Shown here piece by piece: positions 24,331-39,000 of a stretch of DNA of 64,000 nt. The notes under the pieces were generated by a model that saw only the letters and a program-made list of their open reading frames with translations, had not been told where the DNA came from and searched no databases. The position numbers and the translations under genes were made by a program. The stretch is from Mya arenaria (lineage: Eukaryota > Mollusca > Bivalvia > Myida > Myidae), in the NCBI RefSeq assembly GCF_026914265.1, contig NC_069129.1, forward strand, positions 15,487,571 through 15,551,570. The letters run 5' to 3'. Every line of letters begins with the position of its first letter. The first letter of the stretch is position 1.

Positions 24331-25539
24331 TATAAATAAACACACTCACCGGTCTGAAAACAATCATTGAAAGTTTTTTGTTCAATTTAAGTTCCATTTG
24401 GGAGACTGTTTAAAGCGTTTTTATTTGAGAAGACCATGGTTCCTTCCTCAGTAGAGATATTTTTCTGGACTTTTAAAAACCGATAATTATTTAATAGGCC
24501 TTTATAAATACATGTAGGTGTCTTTACAGTAGCAGCAGTAAAACGTTGCTACTTTTTATAATGGGATACAAACTATGACAAACGCACGCACGAACATACA
24601 CTAAACAACCTTTGTTGCAACCAAAAAGAGATAACGCACACTAACTTTTGAACTATATGGTGTTTTATTTGGTGTATAGATAATTTACATTGATTTTCCC
24701 CTTGTGTGGCCAACGCCACAGTTACTTAAATTCAAAGGCTGCTTAATATCTCCCTTTATCAATGATGTTTTAACAATATAGTTTGGTATCATAGTATGGA
24801 GCAAGCTCATGTCGAGGTTAGAATAATGGTTTAAGGGACAAGGTCACTAATGATTATTTTATGAACGCAGTTTCCCCTCAATAACTTTCAAAATAACCAG
24901 TGTGTAGTGGGGGGGGGGAGGACTTCTTGTTAAACAAAACCACGTGGAGAAGTACCACGAAATGTCTTTGTGGGCAATAAATGGTGCGATCTTGTGCATT
25001 AAAGGGGCAATTTTAACCAAATGCTGGTAACTAAATTCTTGTGACATTTTCTTTCCTTCCATAAATAAGTTTAGTCAGAAATGATACATATTGTCGAAAA
25101 CCAAAATAATATTAAAATTACAAGCTCGTCAAGATATGAACATTGTATTTGGAATTCTTACTACCAAGGTCAAAGGCGCTGCTTGCATTTTCAAGGAAAC
25201 TCAAAAGTTAAAGTTGTCACAATAGTCTGATTGCTCGAATATGAACTATTTGTGTTTGAAAATTTGATACACACAAGCTTAAATGAACATAAAACAAAGA
25301 TGAGATAATTATTTATGTTTTTTATTCAAGTAATTAAAAACAATGTTACACTTTTTGTGTTGAATAACATAAAAACGTAAAAACAATTCTGTTGCAAAGT
25401 TAAGAAATTAATGTGAAAATCAGTAACGATTTTATGAAAAATGACAAGAAACAAATTCAAAGATGTTGATGAACAAATCCTGAAATCATTGTAAACGAAA
25501 AGTGTCAGTTTCGATTTTAGAGTCAGTGGTTCCATCAAT
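24331..25539. other. Non-coding, nothing recognised
   Basis: Intergenic sequence downstream of the Tudor/CS gene's 3' end. A poly-G run lies at about 24,909-24,918. No supported feature. Confidence 0.35.
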
Positions 25540-25545
25540 TTTATT
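25540..25545 (-). terminator. Candidate polyadenylation signal of the Tudor/CS gene
   Basis: AATAAA on the minus strand, about 1.3 kb after the stop codon. Another copy lies at 25,321. Chance occurrence in AT-rich DNA is likely enough that this is only a candidate. Confidence 0.2.
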
Positions 25546-26811
25546 GCTTTTTTGTATCAAGCAATGTCAATATAAAATAATCTATTTTTCTTCTCAATAC
25601 AATTGTTTATCCATTTGTACAAAAAAAAATCTTTAATATTTTGAGTCCTCAGTCACCAGCCACTTGCCAACAAATTGCGACTTTAATAGGACGGATGATT
25701 GCCGATAGGAAAAGCGATGAGATTTTCCAAGGACATTATTTTTATATACAGTCTTGATCAGATAGTATGTCGAAACAATTTAATGTTCAGAACAACTATG
25801 TCCTTTTGGATCCCACTTCAGGATTGTGACCTGACACAGGCCAATACAATATGTACAGTTGAGAAAAAAAAAAAACACTATAATACAAACATTTCAGTGT
25901 ATCATTGACCAGAGAAAAACTCCAAAAGACGAGAAAAAAGAAAAAAAACGTTTTCAAATACCTATTCCTAAACCTGGCTAAAACATCTGCCTAAAAAAGA
26001 ACATTTTTTGTTAGTTATCACAAAAACAATCACCGACATGATTTTCAAAGCTGTACTGTGTTTTAACAGATCATTGTACAAAATTACAATTCATTGCTGA
26101 TGAAAGCCAAAGTTTTTTTAAAATTTATAATGTTAACAAAAGTGCAACACAGTTGAACGCAAGGCTCATCCGTTGTTTCAAGGCGAAAAGAGTTATAGGC
26201 ATTGCTGTACATGTGGTTATTGTTTCTGGCAAAACTTGTTCAGGTTTCATTTGATAATCCTGAACGGTCAATAATATAATGTCAGGGCAATTTTGTAAGC
26301 ACGCAAACTCAATACTTCAAAGCCATGAAAATAATCAAACGAGCACAAAAGATGTAAGCAGTAGGCATAAGTCTTAACTATGGTTAAATGCTTTTACAAC
26401 CAAAGAAATTATGAATAGCACGATTACCCACTTCCTACTGCAAAGGTGGATGAAAACACGTGTCCAGCTGTTTGACACAGTTAGACAAGGAGCAAAACTC
26501 AACCTTTTTTACAATGGAACTAGCCACGCATGAGGCAATTGCCATTGTGAGCATGGTTATAAAAAATACTATAACATTTCATTGGCGGGAATAATGTCCC
26601 CTGCTTTAACCTTAAATCAGATCGATGGCCCATTTATGAAAACGTCTATGGTTGGAGCATTAGAGTAAATCAATACGAACCACCTTTACAATCACTTTCT
26701 GTCACGAAGAAGTTAGTGATAATGTCTGTTTGGCAATTTGTCGAATTGGCTATTGGTTTTTCCAACCAAATCTCGATCCACAATCACTTTCAGTCTCAGC
26801 TAGGTTGTGAC

Positions 26812-26917
26812 GTCAGTGTGCTTGTCAAAGTCGTTCATGTTTTCAAATTGGGTTTTGGTAGGCAATGCTGTTAAAATCGTAGTCAGTGCGGTTATCAAAG
26901 TCATCCATGTTTTCGAG
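26812..26917. repeat. Two-copy 70-bp tandem duplication at the 3' end of the coding sequence
   Basis: 26,812-26,847 and 26,882-26,917 are similar (GTCAGTG, ATCAAAGTCATCCATGTTTT versus GTCAAAGTCGTTCATGTTTT), offset by 70 bp. The second copy on the minus strand would encode ENMNDFDKHTD after ENMDDFDNRTD, but the offset is not a multiple of three and the stop codon falls at its start. Confidence 0.75.
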
Positions 26918-27012
26918 GCTGTCGCTTGTGTCCGTTTCCGTATCCTCGGGTTCGCGAACCTGAACCGTTGACTGCTTCATCCCTCGGAACATGGCTTTTT
27001 TCTTCTTTCCCT
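26843..27012 (-). CDS. Tudor/CS gene, last coding exon
   Basis: Acceptor AATTACAG|AGGG at 27,012, then KGKKKKAMFRGMKQSTVQV, an acidic stretch (REPEDTETDTSDSLENMDDF) and QNPI-stop. Length 170 nt. The basic cluster may be a nuclear signal; this is inferred from composition only. Confidence 0.75.
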
Positions 27013-30000
27013 CTGTAATTGGAGAGACTTTTCATTAATTAGATGTATGTCTGGAGAGAAAAAAAATCTTACGTATTCCATCCATCAGCGTTGATTTTTA
27101 TGTAAATTGACGAAACAAATTATATTTAGGGCTAAAATACTAATCGTACACCAGAGCGAAAATGCTTTCCGTATTTACTTTGATGAATGAGAATGTTCAA
27201 ACCAATGGGAATTATTTAATTTTAATAAAACATTTATATGGCGTAATAAAACTAAAGCACTGGGAGAATCGCCTAAATTTGTTTGTTGCTGTTTTTCCTG
27301 ATGCACAAGTTGCAAAACTCGACATTAATTAGACCAAGAGTTATGTTTCTGGCAATATGTAAACCTTGCTTCATTTAAACATCCTTGAACAGTTTGTGAT
27401 TCATTGTAAAGGTGACGATAACATGACTATCACAATACCTCAACTTAATTCCTTCTAAAATGGTTTTTGTCTTTGAAAACAGTTCAGCTAAAAATCAAAC
27501 TAATTGTTGGTTCCATATATGTTCATATAACATACAATACTACAAGGGCAAAGCTGATTTGCATTAGCCAAAATAACAATAGATGGATTTCTTCCAAAGA
27601 AAAGGCTTTTGTTATATATGTAAGAAATATTAGAAAATAACAGCACACTAATGCAACTGAACAACAGTGTTTTACTTGAAAGAAGGAAGGGTCTCTGATC
27701 ATCTTTCTCTTCTGAGTCGGAACTGTCCAGAATATGCTCGCAATCGGCCACCACATTCCCATGCTGAAGCGAATACAAATACATACATACATACATATTA
27801 TTGTTTGCATTAGGGTGGTATCAGTTTTATTTCATGGAGAAGTAATTTGTTGATAGGAAGCTCAGCTAAATCTCAAATGAAATTGGTATCTCTATGAAAC
27901 TAACCATTTACTAAACACATGTATGCAGGAGTAAAATAGTGGTTTAAACATTTGTTAATAAACTTTCATGGAAATATATGATTTTTCGACATTTGAGTCA
28001 CTTGCACACACTTAAAGTTTATGTATAAATTCCTCTAAGCGTATGTTTTCAATATTAATTAATAGCAGATGATATTGAAACAATTCAAACTAATCCTAAA
28101 TAATGTAATCACGGCACAAATCTGAGAAGCAACAATCTTTCAATTCAATCATAAGATTATTTCATCCAGTCAGATAAAACGCAAAATATATTTCAACCTA
28201 TTAAGCATGATCATGTCACTCAAAATAAAGTTTTGTCTTAATGAACATTAGAATGAAATTAATGCTATCTTTAATGGTTTCCAGGTTACACCAAAACATA
28301 AGTTTGGCTTTGGGCTATAAACATCCGTTTTCAAATCTTCTTGAAAAAAAAATCAAGCTTTAATTTATATAAATCCCTTAAAGCGTTGTGTTCCAAGGAA
28401 GGGGCATGGATTTCCAAAATAAATTCTACGAACCTTCACAGTGACAGCAGAAGTCATATTCAGTATTGACAAAAAAGCAAAAACTTCTTTCAAAAATGTT
28501 TAACCCTTGTATCACACTAACCTTGATCTTGTCATGAAGAGGTCGACTCCACATGCCCTTTTCCTGTTTCTTGAGTGACACAAGGACCTCCCGTTGTTTT
28601 ACATGCCACGTACACTTTTCAACACACACTCGGTCATACAGCCGGTAGGTGAACCCGTAGTTGACACCCCTGGATAGGGCCCTGTCAGGGAAATGGAAGT
28701 GGAAACACTCTTAGTTACATAGTTGATAGTTAAAGCTGTAGTTGACGCCACTGGATGTGGCTTTGTCAGTGAAATAGAAGTTATATAGTCGGAAGGTAGA
28801 GATTTACAAGCAAAAAAGTTATAGAAACGACCTTAACACACCTGAATGAGATCGTATCCTCAGTGAAGGTGACAAGATCATGGGCTGCAGGGTTGACATC
28901 ACAAACCTTTATCACCAACAGCATAACAAAGGAGTTCTGATTCCAGCGGACCTCTGGAGCAACCAAACTGAAAAACAAGTTGGTATCAATTTCATGCAAC
29001 AAAACATTATTTCATTTTAACATTTTAACCTTATCCCATCCTCCAAAACTCTCTTCTTTTAAGTTATACACCCCTATTTACCAACACCCCTTGCTTATTA
29101 TATCAAGCAGTTCAAGAATTTACTATAAAATTTAAGTCTTAATTGTTTGTGATTTTTAAGGTTACTTAATTAATAAAACCTAAAAATCAATAAAGATTAA
29201 AAGTAAAAACAAAATAAGTAGTTATTAAGAATATCAGGTAACTCTAAGTAATTTTGCGTTACATAAAAACTTTTAAAGGTTAAAACTGAAAACAAAGTTG
29301 ATAGTCATAAAGAATAGTGGAGCCTTTACCAGAAGTCAAACAAGAAAAGCAATACCTGTCTGACATGGGACCCATATGTTGCATTCCTGGTTTCAAGAGA
29401 AGCCCTCTGATCGGCTCAGAAGGGACCTTGAAGTCAAGGGAAGTCTTAAGGTCTTTACAAAGCTGTTTTGTTGCAGGAGGCATCTCTAGGTCTAAGATTC
29501 TGTAAAATACACACATATTCAAAGGCTTTTAAAGCTTAAAATGTTGATTTGTGACTGGTGGCAGATCCTCTGAAAAACAACAACACCAACAACAACATTT
29601 GAAATCAAGGTAAGGCTTCTTTATGGCTGGTGGTAACTCTTGGTATAAGAGCATTTGAAATATACTCTTTAAAGACATTAAAAGTCGATGGAAGTATGTG
29701 AGCCCCTAAATAGCTGCTTTGTGGCTGGTTGTAGCTCCATGTCTAAGATCATGTACAAAATACTCCCGTATTTGAAATGAAGGGAAGTATAAGAGGCCGA
29801 TACCAAACTGCTTGTAGCTTGTGGTAGATCATAGTCGGTCAACAAACATTTTAAGTCAATGGAAGTATGCCAACCCATACATAGGTGCTGTGTGATATAG
29901 GGCAGGCCTTCATCTGAGATCAGTGCAAACATGAGGGTTGCAATCATGTGGTGCTCTTTAAGGAGGTTCTTGCGTTAACACAAGGCGTACTACCCTTACC

Positions 30001-33000
30001 ATATGGCAGTGATTAAGTGTGCCTTATGAGGAAGGCCATGTGTGTTTACATTATTTGTGTTACCCGTACCTCCTGAGAATATATCTAGTGATCATGTAGA
30101 GCTCAATGAGGAGGGTCTAGGAATCATGTCAGATGTGTTTACTTGACCTGTTGAGAGTTGTGACCATGTGATGCTCTATAAAGAATGTCTTGTATTTAAA
30201 CCAGGTGTGTTACATTGATCTGTTGAGAATGGTGATTATGTGTTGCTCTAGGAGGGATGTCTTGTGTTCCCACTAGGTGTTGTATCTTGATCTGTTGAGA
30301 CTTATTATATTGTGTTCTTTAAGGAATGTCTTGTGTTTACAGCATGTGTGTTATCCTTACCTGTTGAGAATGGTTATCATGTGGTGCTCTATGAGGAAGG
30401 TCTTGTGTTTCCGACGGTTTGAGGCAAAGTGGTCACATTGCTGTACACAAAACGCAATACACTGAAATTAAATTAATAAAATTTTATTTCAGTCTTTAAT
30501 TCAATAAAGGTTTATGTTTCCTTAAAGCAAAATGTTTGTGCTGGTAGGATATTCCACAAGAGCACCTTGTAGTAAACGCCAAAGCGTGTCTGTTTTTTTC
30601 TTTTCCAGTCTAAGAAGGGCCATGACCAGAAAATCATTGAAGCCTAAGTTATGTGTCTTGCTATGTATGTGGGCATTGTCACCGAAAACATGCATAACAA
30701 GAATCTTTTGAATACCTAAAGCAGTTCTAAATTATGACCAAAGTTAATGATTTGCACATGTTAATCTCTTACTTCAGCCTAGTCTATGACCTTGACCTTT
30801 TTCTTTGAAAAACAGACAAGCTTAAAACCTTTGATTAAACCTGTGTTATTTCTGTTTTAAGATATTTTAATAGATACTTAGAATATTGGCATATATATGA
30901 AAAACATTCTAGTATTATGTGTTAAATAAAGGTGATGCATAATTACCAGATCATCATCATATATAGTCTGACATAATATCAAAGTTTGATAATTTAATCC
31001 TTAGGTTTCTCACAATAAACATTGCTACATGTATGGAACACCTACCTTAGGACAATCAGTTTTCTGGAGATTCTTAACAATGGCTTCCATTAATGATTCT
31101 TTCTTGAAATCATCATGACCACTATAATATTTTACAAAAATAAAGTTGTAAGTTGAAGTACAATTCTTCACAGTAGGCATATACATCAATATCAAGTCTC
31201 ATTTACATATATCAAGTCTCATTTACATAACATTTGTTTTTCATTACACACAGTCTGCCTTATAAAATAAAAGGTTTAAATCTGTGTGATTATAGAGTTT
31301 CATAATAAAAAGCATCATTGTACTAAAACTTTAAAAAAGAAACTATTGTTTCATTAGTTGCCCATAAGTTTAATTAATTTCCTAAAGAAGAACAAGAATA
31401 GTTTGCTAACCTATCATGTTGACTAAGAGCTGCAATAAGAGACAGAACTCCTTCAGAAACCGAGTGATCTGTAGCCTTTGACAGGAACGAGACGATCTTT
31501 TGAACAAGGCCATGTCCTGGGTACATCAGGTACTTAAACAGTCTATGAATGTAAAATTTCATTATGTTCCAGTTAATTGAATCAACAAAAACTAAAACAT
31601 CAACACTAACAGTAATTTGTGTATTTCAAGGCGGCACATGTACAAACGTTTCAAGCAAGAACTCCTGCAAAATATTTTCAATCATGTACTGACCAATAAT
31701 TAAGCACGATTAAGTAAGCTTACACAAAACAGCAAGGATAGCATTGGATATGGAGCCCACCAACTGTTGTTAAAGAAAGGTGTTATTTAACTCTTTGAAA
31801 ATATAATCATGTCTTAATCTAAAAGCAATGGACTTTACCCGTCTGATCCTGAGGTCAGAGAAGCAAACGCCTGGCACACAGCTCCCTGCACCTGCAAATA
31901 TAAGGCTTCATATATTAGAACATTAGATGTGTGCATGTTGATGACATATAAAACAAACGGAAATATGAGACTTACAGCGATCTAGTTTAATTATTTTGCC
32001 ATTTTGCTAGTGCCATTTTTTCAACAAGCAGAATGGTGGGTTCCTCTAGCAATTATTTAAAGGTTGTTTTACTTCCAGTAGTTTGACAAATCAATAATTT
32101 GATATATTGTTGCATTATGTACATTATCATTTGAATACAGCGACAAGCCTCTACACGCAGTCACGTTATTTTTTTTTATAAACTACCTTAAAGAAGTTTT
32201 TAAAGAGAAAAGGACAGTTTGAGCAAATACGCCAATTTACTTCACATTCGCAAAAATATTCGAGTGCCAGGAATTTCTGCTCGCATTTTTTTATATTCTA
32301 CTTGCGTTTTGAAATTAGCAACCGTAAAATTCGATCCCCGACTTGTATGTAACAAGCGTGCACAAGTTGATATCAAATAAAGATGAAAATATGCGACTCA
32401 CATGGTACAATAATGCAAAGGTTTGTGACAAATAATGAATATAGGAGACTAATAAAATTAACTAGACATTTTGAACCTCATACAATGTAATGAATGTTGT
32501 GCTTGTTGTGCCAAGTAAAGCCCGTAATTTTGATATAATATGTTATATGTTTGCTCCAGTATTTAACTCGTTGTACAGCAACCATATTCGGTGAAAACAA
32601 TGTAAACCTCAAATGACAAGAGCAACTAATATCATAATGCTAGCTTTTTAAATTAAAAAAATCAATTCTACTACTTTTAACTAGTGTTTGGATTGAATGT
32701 ATCTAAAACAGCTTCCCATATGGCACAAAACAAGACAATTGGTTGACCAATAATTAACAATTTTGTTTAAAGTTTTGATTGTTTATAGACCCTTGTTAGC
32801 ACATCTAATGATAATGCTTCTATATTTTCAAACCTGCTGACACATGGTGGATTCCAGTAGTTCAAATAGAACATCAGTTAAGTCCTGACCTCTGAAGGCT
32901 TCCTGCAGTCTGAAGCAAAAAATAAACAAAAAATGTTATGTTAACACATGTATGCTGAAACAGATTAAACATATAGGCTGAAGTAGAAAAGGTTCACTGG

Positions 33001-36000
33001 CTTCCAACCTAGGTGACCCGGGTAAAAATCCCGTCCTGGTCACATTTGAATTTGGTATGTGGTCATAAAGCCCGACAGGTGGGTTTTTTCGGAACTCCGG
33101 TCACAGAGACGCAGAGAAATGAAATTCTGGAAACTTCTAGAGACCTATCATGCACAAAATTTCGAATTTTGTCCACAACCAACTTACATTGATAATTAGA
33201 TATTTGCACATGAAAAAACTAAACCGACCCTTTCAATTTAATAAATATGATAATATATAACATCATTATAGGCAGAAAACACAATGTCGTGTAGAAAGGC
33301 GTGAAAAACATGAATTTGAAATAAGTATCACAGATGATACTTTTCACCTAAAAATTACACAAGTTCTAGGTTTCATATATTACCTGACTGAGATATTAGC
33401 AGCCTGGGTGATAAAGTCTGCAGCCTGGCGCTGGTAAATTGAAGAAGAATTCTGGAAACAAACAACAGCATAGTGATTAGTCATTGCATTTTTTAAAATC
33501 AAATTCTATACTTTTTCAAAAAATGAATTTGTACAATAGTATACATGTAGTTCTGTGGACACATCAAATTAATCTTTTCTTTACAGATTTTCAAGGGGAA
33601 AATGGGTGAATGAGCTAAAATTATAATTCCATTTCTATTTCAAAGATAAACGAAGTGGCAAAAGCGATTTTGATGAAATTAAAAAATGCATTCTGAAGTT
33701 GTATATACATATTACCATTACATTTGTAATGAATAACACATTTTGCTTTGATGTGTTCAAGTTTTGTGAGCATATTGTCATTATTTATACAGGTTTAGCA
33801 TGAAATCAAATCAATTGTAATGAAACGAGTATCGAATACAATCGAAAATTCCTGATGTGTTCATTTTAACAAGGGATTGTATTTAACATATTTCACAAAA
33901 CTTCAATAATCTGTCTCTATAGTGTAGTGGGTCCGGTCTTAACTACAATTATCGAGCATCCTGCTTCGATGCATTCTGTTTTTCAAACCTTTTTTGGTAT
34001 GGTTCGTTATAAACAAATTTACTTTTTTTGTGAAGTATTATGATATTAATATATTTTAATAAAATCTTCAATATAACAGGTTATTGAATCTTAAGCTGGA
34101 TAACAATTATTTAATATGCTTTTACATGGATAACATGCTAAGATAACTTACTTCATGTGGTGTGCATCATTTTGCAATTTTGATGTGCAATTATTTTCAT
34201 GAAGTATATGTTTTTGTGCTATTTTTTAATAAACAGACAAAGGTTATAGAAATTTACTTACTGTTGCATAAAGCATGACAATAGCATATAAAGAATGTAT
34301 TCCTAAATTATATTATGAACTTTCGATTATTGTCCGATAGAAAATTGAAATACTTGGTCCGATTAGATTTCGCTTTTCGATAGGAAATGGAGTCCGATTT
34401 TCAAACATTACAAATCGCCATAGCGGTAGCTTAACATGAAATTTGAAATTGAAAGTACATTTTCTCATGGTACTATTTTGCTGTAGAGTAAGGTGATAAA
34501 CAAACAAAAATAATGAAACCTCACCATTTCTAGGCAAGAAGTTGAAAGTTGAACAATGTTCTCTTCCAAAAGGATGTCACACATTCTACAATAGAATGAA
34601 GATATTGATTGAACAGTCTAGAAACAATCTGACACTTATTTCTAAATAATTCCAGGAGACAAGATATATCTTTGGAAAAACTACAATGCACTTTCCAACT
34701 GCTTAAAAAATTATATTGTACGCATTCATAAGTGCATGTTCTCCACTAACAGGCACAATAGCAAGTACGATTCATACGTTGTCTTATGTACTCTGTATGC
34801 AATCAACAATGGATTACCTGTCACCCGCTTTGACATAACACAGTAGACACTCAAAGATGGTTTTGTGGATTTCCGGCTGTGTTACCCTGCCCACCATCTT
34901 TACCAAGCTCACAAGTCCTTCTTTTGCAACTGACTCCTGAGTTGTGCTTAAACTGAAATACACATGATGTACATAGGTATTTATGAAAGATAATCTACCT
35001 CATTGTCTACTTTATTGATTGGATCAACTAACTCTGCAGCTGACTTGGAAACAATGTCACAAAATATGTATTTCATTTCATAAAGGTATGGCCAAGTCTT
35101 TGTAAAACAACGCCATTTCAAAATTGATGCTGCCAACAGGGCAACCAGATACATGTACCTCAAAATATTATCTTCAATAAAACAGATATGCAAAAGAACT
35201 GCCTATATAGGACGTTTTATTATTATCACTATATATGTTCACCAAAATTTCGCAAATTGGTTGCTGCACCCGACCTCTTGACTCGAAATCAATAACGGTC
35301 TTCTACTGATCATGACAAATGAATATATCCAAATTCAAATCTTTTTAACAAGCTATTCAACAAACTAACGTTAGAGATCAAACACAAACGTTTGACACCA
35401 CAGACAAAGGCTGTTATCCAGACTTAACAGGTGAAACGAAAATTGGAGAACTTACCTTCCAAGACATTCTGAAAGGATGTTGTAAAGCTCTTCGGCAACT
35501 TTGGTAGCCTTACATAGGTCCTTAAACACACATTTATAGACATACATTAACAAAACTTACTACACTCATATACTTTTCTTACCTGCATCATATTGCATAT
35601 AACTAATTACAGTCGCCAGATGTGATTTAAAATCTTTAAAAAGAAATACTAGCTTTCTTGGGATTCAACAAGTAATGTTTGGTAGAAGACATATAATAAA
35701 GTAAAAGCTATGAAAGTATATGCAGTACTTCAACTCTATTCTTGAAATCACCCTAAATAACCAGTTTTACCTTTTCCCAATACACAGCAGAACAGAGGCC
35801 AGGAATCTTGTTGAGTCTTGAAGGGAACACCCTCTTTCCCGGGGTGGACCGGGGTAACAAGGGCTGTAGACAAAAAAGAATGTAAACTTTAATAGGAAAC
35901 AAGTGGTTGTGTGTATCACTCAAATTGTAAATTTGAACAAAAACATTGTTGAGCAATGTAAATTGACAATTTGGCACAAATTTACCTACAGTTCAGAATA

Positions 36001-39000
36001 CATCCTATTTTTTCAGCCAATTAAATTGCATATAGACAATCATTAAGTACTAGCTAAATCATTAAGAATGTCAACTTAAGCGGGTGTTGAACGTTGTAAT
36101 TAGTAATTGCAAAAAGGTTAGAAAAAAAGAGAAGTTTGCTTTAAAAGTTTCTCAAAATAGAGCAAATTTTTATTATATGTTCCAAGGATGAATACAAAGG
36201 CTTCCACAACCAGCTTTTAAAAACATGAGAAATTAAGCAATGATATTAACAAAAAAAGGTTGTTTCCTCTTAAAACATGCCTTCGCAATGTGATTATGTA
36301 TTTGTACTTCTAATGGTGATTTTGTACCTTGGAGGTAAGCTTTCTTACCAAATTTTTGTACAACAAGACATATGCCTCTCACTAAATATTTTGTATTTTG
36401 TACAGCCTGGTGCTTGTTTGGCAAGCTGTCTCCACACAAGTTCCTGACCAAGATCCCTCTGTGTTGTTCTAAGCTCTACCACAAACTTCTGGCGTCCAGC
36501 GTATTTGGTCTCTTCTTTGGCCTGTACTACCGTGGCAACAAGCGGTCGAAGGTCCTTTTCATTCACAAAGTGTGACATGTCCCATAATGCATCTCCTGCC
36601 CAAATTTCCCAGGTGTCTTCTGTTGTATAAGTAGTAGTTGATTTATGAAATGTAAGCGAACCACTTCCATGAAAACTTCAAAAATACACTTGGAAATATG
36701 CGCTCACTAGGTACAGTTAAATGCAAGCTGTGTATGTATACATGTTTTAAGCATTCGTCCCCTTTTGTACATTTTAAGTTCAATAATTTTAAAAGGTATA
36801 AATAAAACAAGGAAAGTTTTTGCACAGTATGTTTCATTCAATAATCAAACAAAACACTTATCAAAATGTAAACAACTAATATGGGTTCAAATAGTTTGCA
36901 ATACAAACTCGTTTTGAAACTCATTTGGGTGTAAAAAAATGCCAAAAATTGTGCAAAAGTTCATCCCAACAAATAAACTCAGAAAGAGGAATGTTTTCTA
37001 TTGTCAAATGAAATGGACACATAATAAAAAGACATATTTAACACATAACATACCTATTTTCTCTATGTTGGCCAGCTGGCATTCAATTGCCTGTAATGGG
37101 AGCTCAAAGAATTTGTCAACTGGAAATTCGCGCACCTTATCCCGTGGGACAAAGTCAAGGTCGCCGTAGTCAGGGAAAAATATCTCTACTGTGTCATCCT
37201 TCACTGTCTGTATATGGCCCCGGTACCATCTGATACAGAATGATAAAACGTGTAAGTTTTCTAACATATTTCAATAAAACTTTCATCAGTGACAATTGAT
37301 ATAGAAAAGACATGTTCTATTTTCTAATAATTTTCAGAAATTTTCCATATAACTGGCCTAATTGCAATCTGATATAGGTAAGAAGAAAATCATGTAGCTT
37401 TTCATGTGACGTTCATAATATTACCATATGAATGGCCACATTGCCATCTGATATAGGTAAGAAGAAACACATGTAGTTGTTCAAAGGACTTTCAGACTAT
37501 TTCCACATAACTGGCCTTATTGCCATCTGATATAGGTAATAAGAAACAGATGTAGTTGTTCAAAGGACTTTCAGAATATTTCCACATAAATGGCCTTATT
37601 GCTATCTGATATAGGTAAGAAGAAAATCATGTAACTTTTCATGTGACTTTCACAATATTTCCATATAACTGCCATCATTGCCATCTGATATAGGTACGAC
37701 ATATGTAGTTCATCACATATGCCTTTCAGAACATATCTATTTAAATGGCCTCATTGCCATCTATTTAGGTAAGACATATGCAGTTCCTATTAATATGACT
37801 TTGAGAACATATGATTTGAATGGCCTCATTACCATCTGATATAGGTTCGACATATGTAGTTCATCACATATGCCTTTCAGAACATATCTATTTAAATGGC
37901 CTCATTGCCATCTATTTAGGTAAGACCTATGCAGTTCTTAATATGACTTTGAGAACATATGATTTGAATGGCCTTATTACCATCTGATATAGGTTAGACA
38001 TATGCAGTTCATAATATGCCATTCAGAACATATCTATTTACTTGAAAATTTCCATATAACTAGCCTCATTGTCATCTGATATAGATAAGACAAAACATAT
38101 GCAGATTCACATACGTCTTACATGCCTAATATAGTGATATATCTCTACATGCTTACAGTAGTGGCCTTTAATACTTACAATAGTGACCTACCTTTCCATG
38201 CTAAAATAGTGACCTACCTCTCCATCCTAACAATTATGACTACCTCTACATGCTTACAATAGAGGCCTACCACTCCATGTTAACAACTGTGGCCTATCTC
38301 TCCATGATACTAACAATAGTGGCCTACCTGTCCATGCTTACAATAGTGACCTACCTCTCCATGCTTACAAAAGTGATCTACCTCCAAATGTTTTCAATTG
38401 TATTCTACCTGTTCATGCATACAATATTAGCCTACCAGTTTATGCTTGCAATCATGACAAACCCCTTAATGCTAACAAAAGTGACCTACCTCTCCAGGTG
38501 ACAAAAGTGACCTACATCTCATGCTTATTAAAGTGGCCTAACTCTCCATGCTTACAATAGTGACCTACTTCTCCATGCTAACAATAGTGACCTACATCTC
38601 GATGCTTACAAGTTTGATCTACCTACCACTCCATGCTGACAAAAGTGACTTACTTCTTCATCCTAACAATAGTGACCTACCTCTCCATGCTGACAATAGT
38701 GACCTACCTCTCCATGCTTACAATAGTGACCTACCTCTCCATGCTAACAATAGAGACCTAATTCTTCATCCTAACAATAGTGACCTACCTCTCCATGCTA
38801 ACAATAGTGACCTACCTCTCCATGCTTACAATAGTGACCTACCTCTCCATGCTAACAATAGTGACCTACCTCTCCATCCTAACAATAGTGATATACCTCT
38901 CCATGCTTACAATAGTGACCTACTTCTCCATGCTAACAATAGTGACCTAACTCTCCATGCTAACAATAGAGACCTAATTCTTCATCCTAACAATAGTGAC

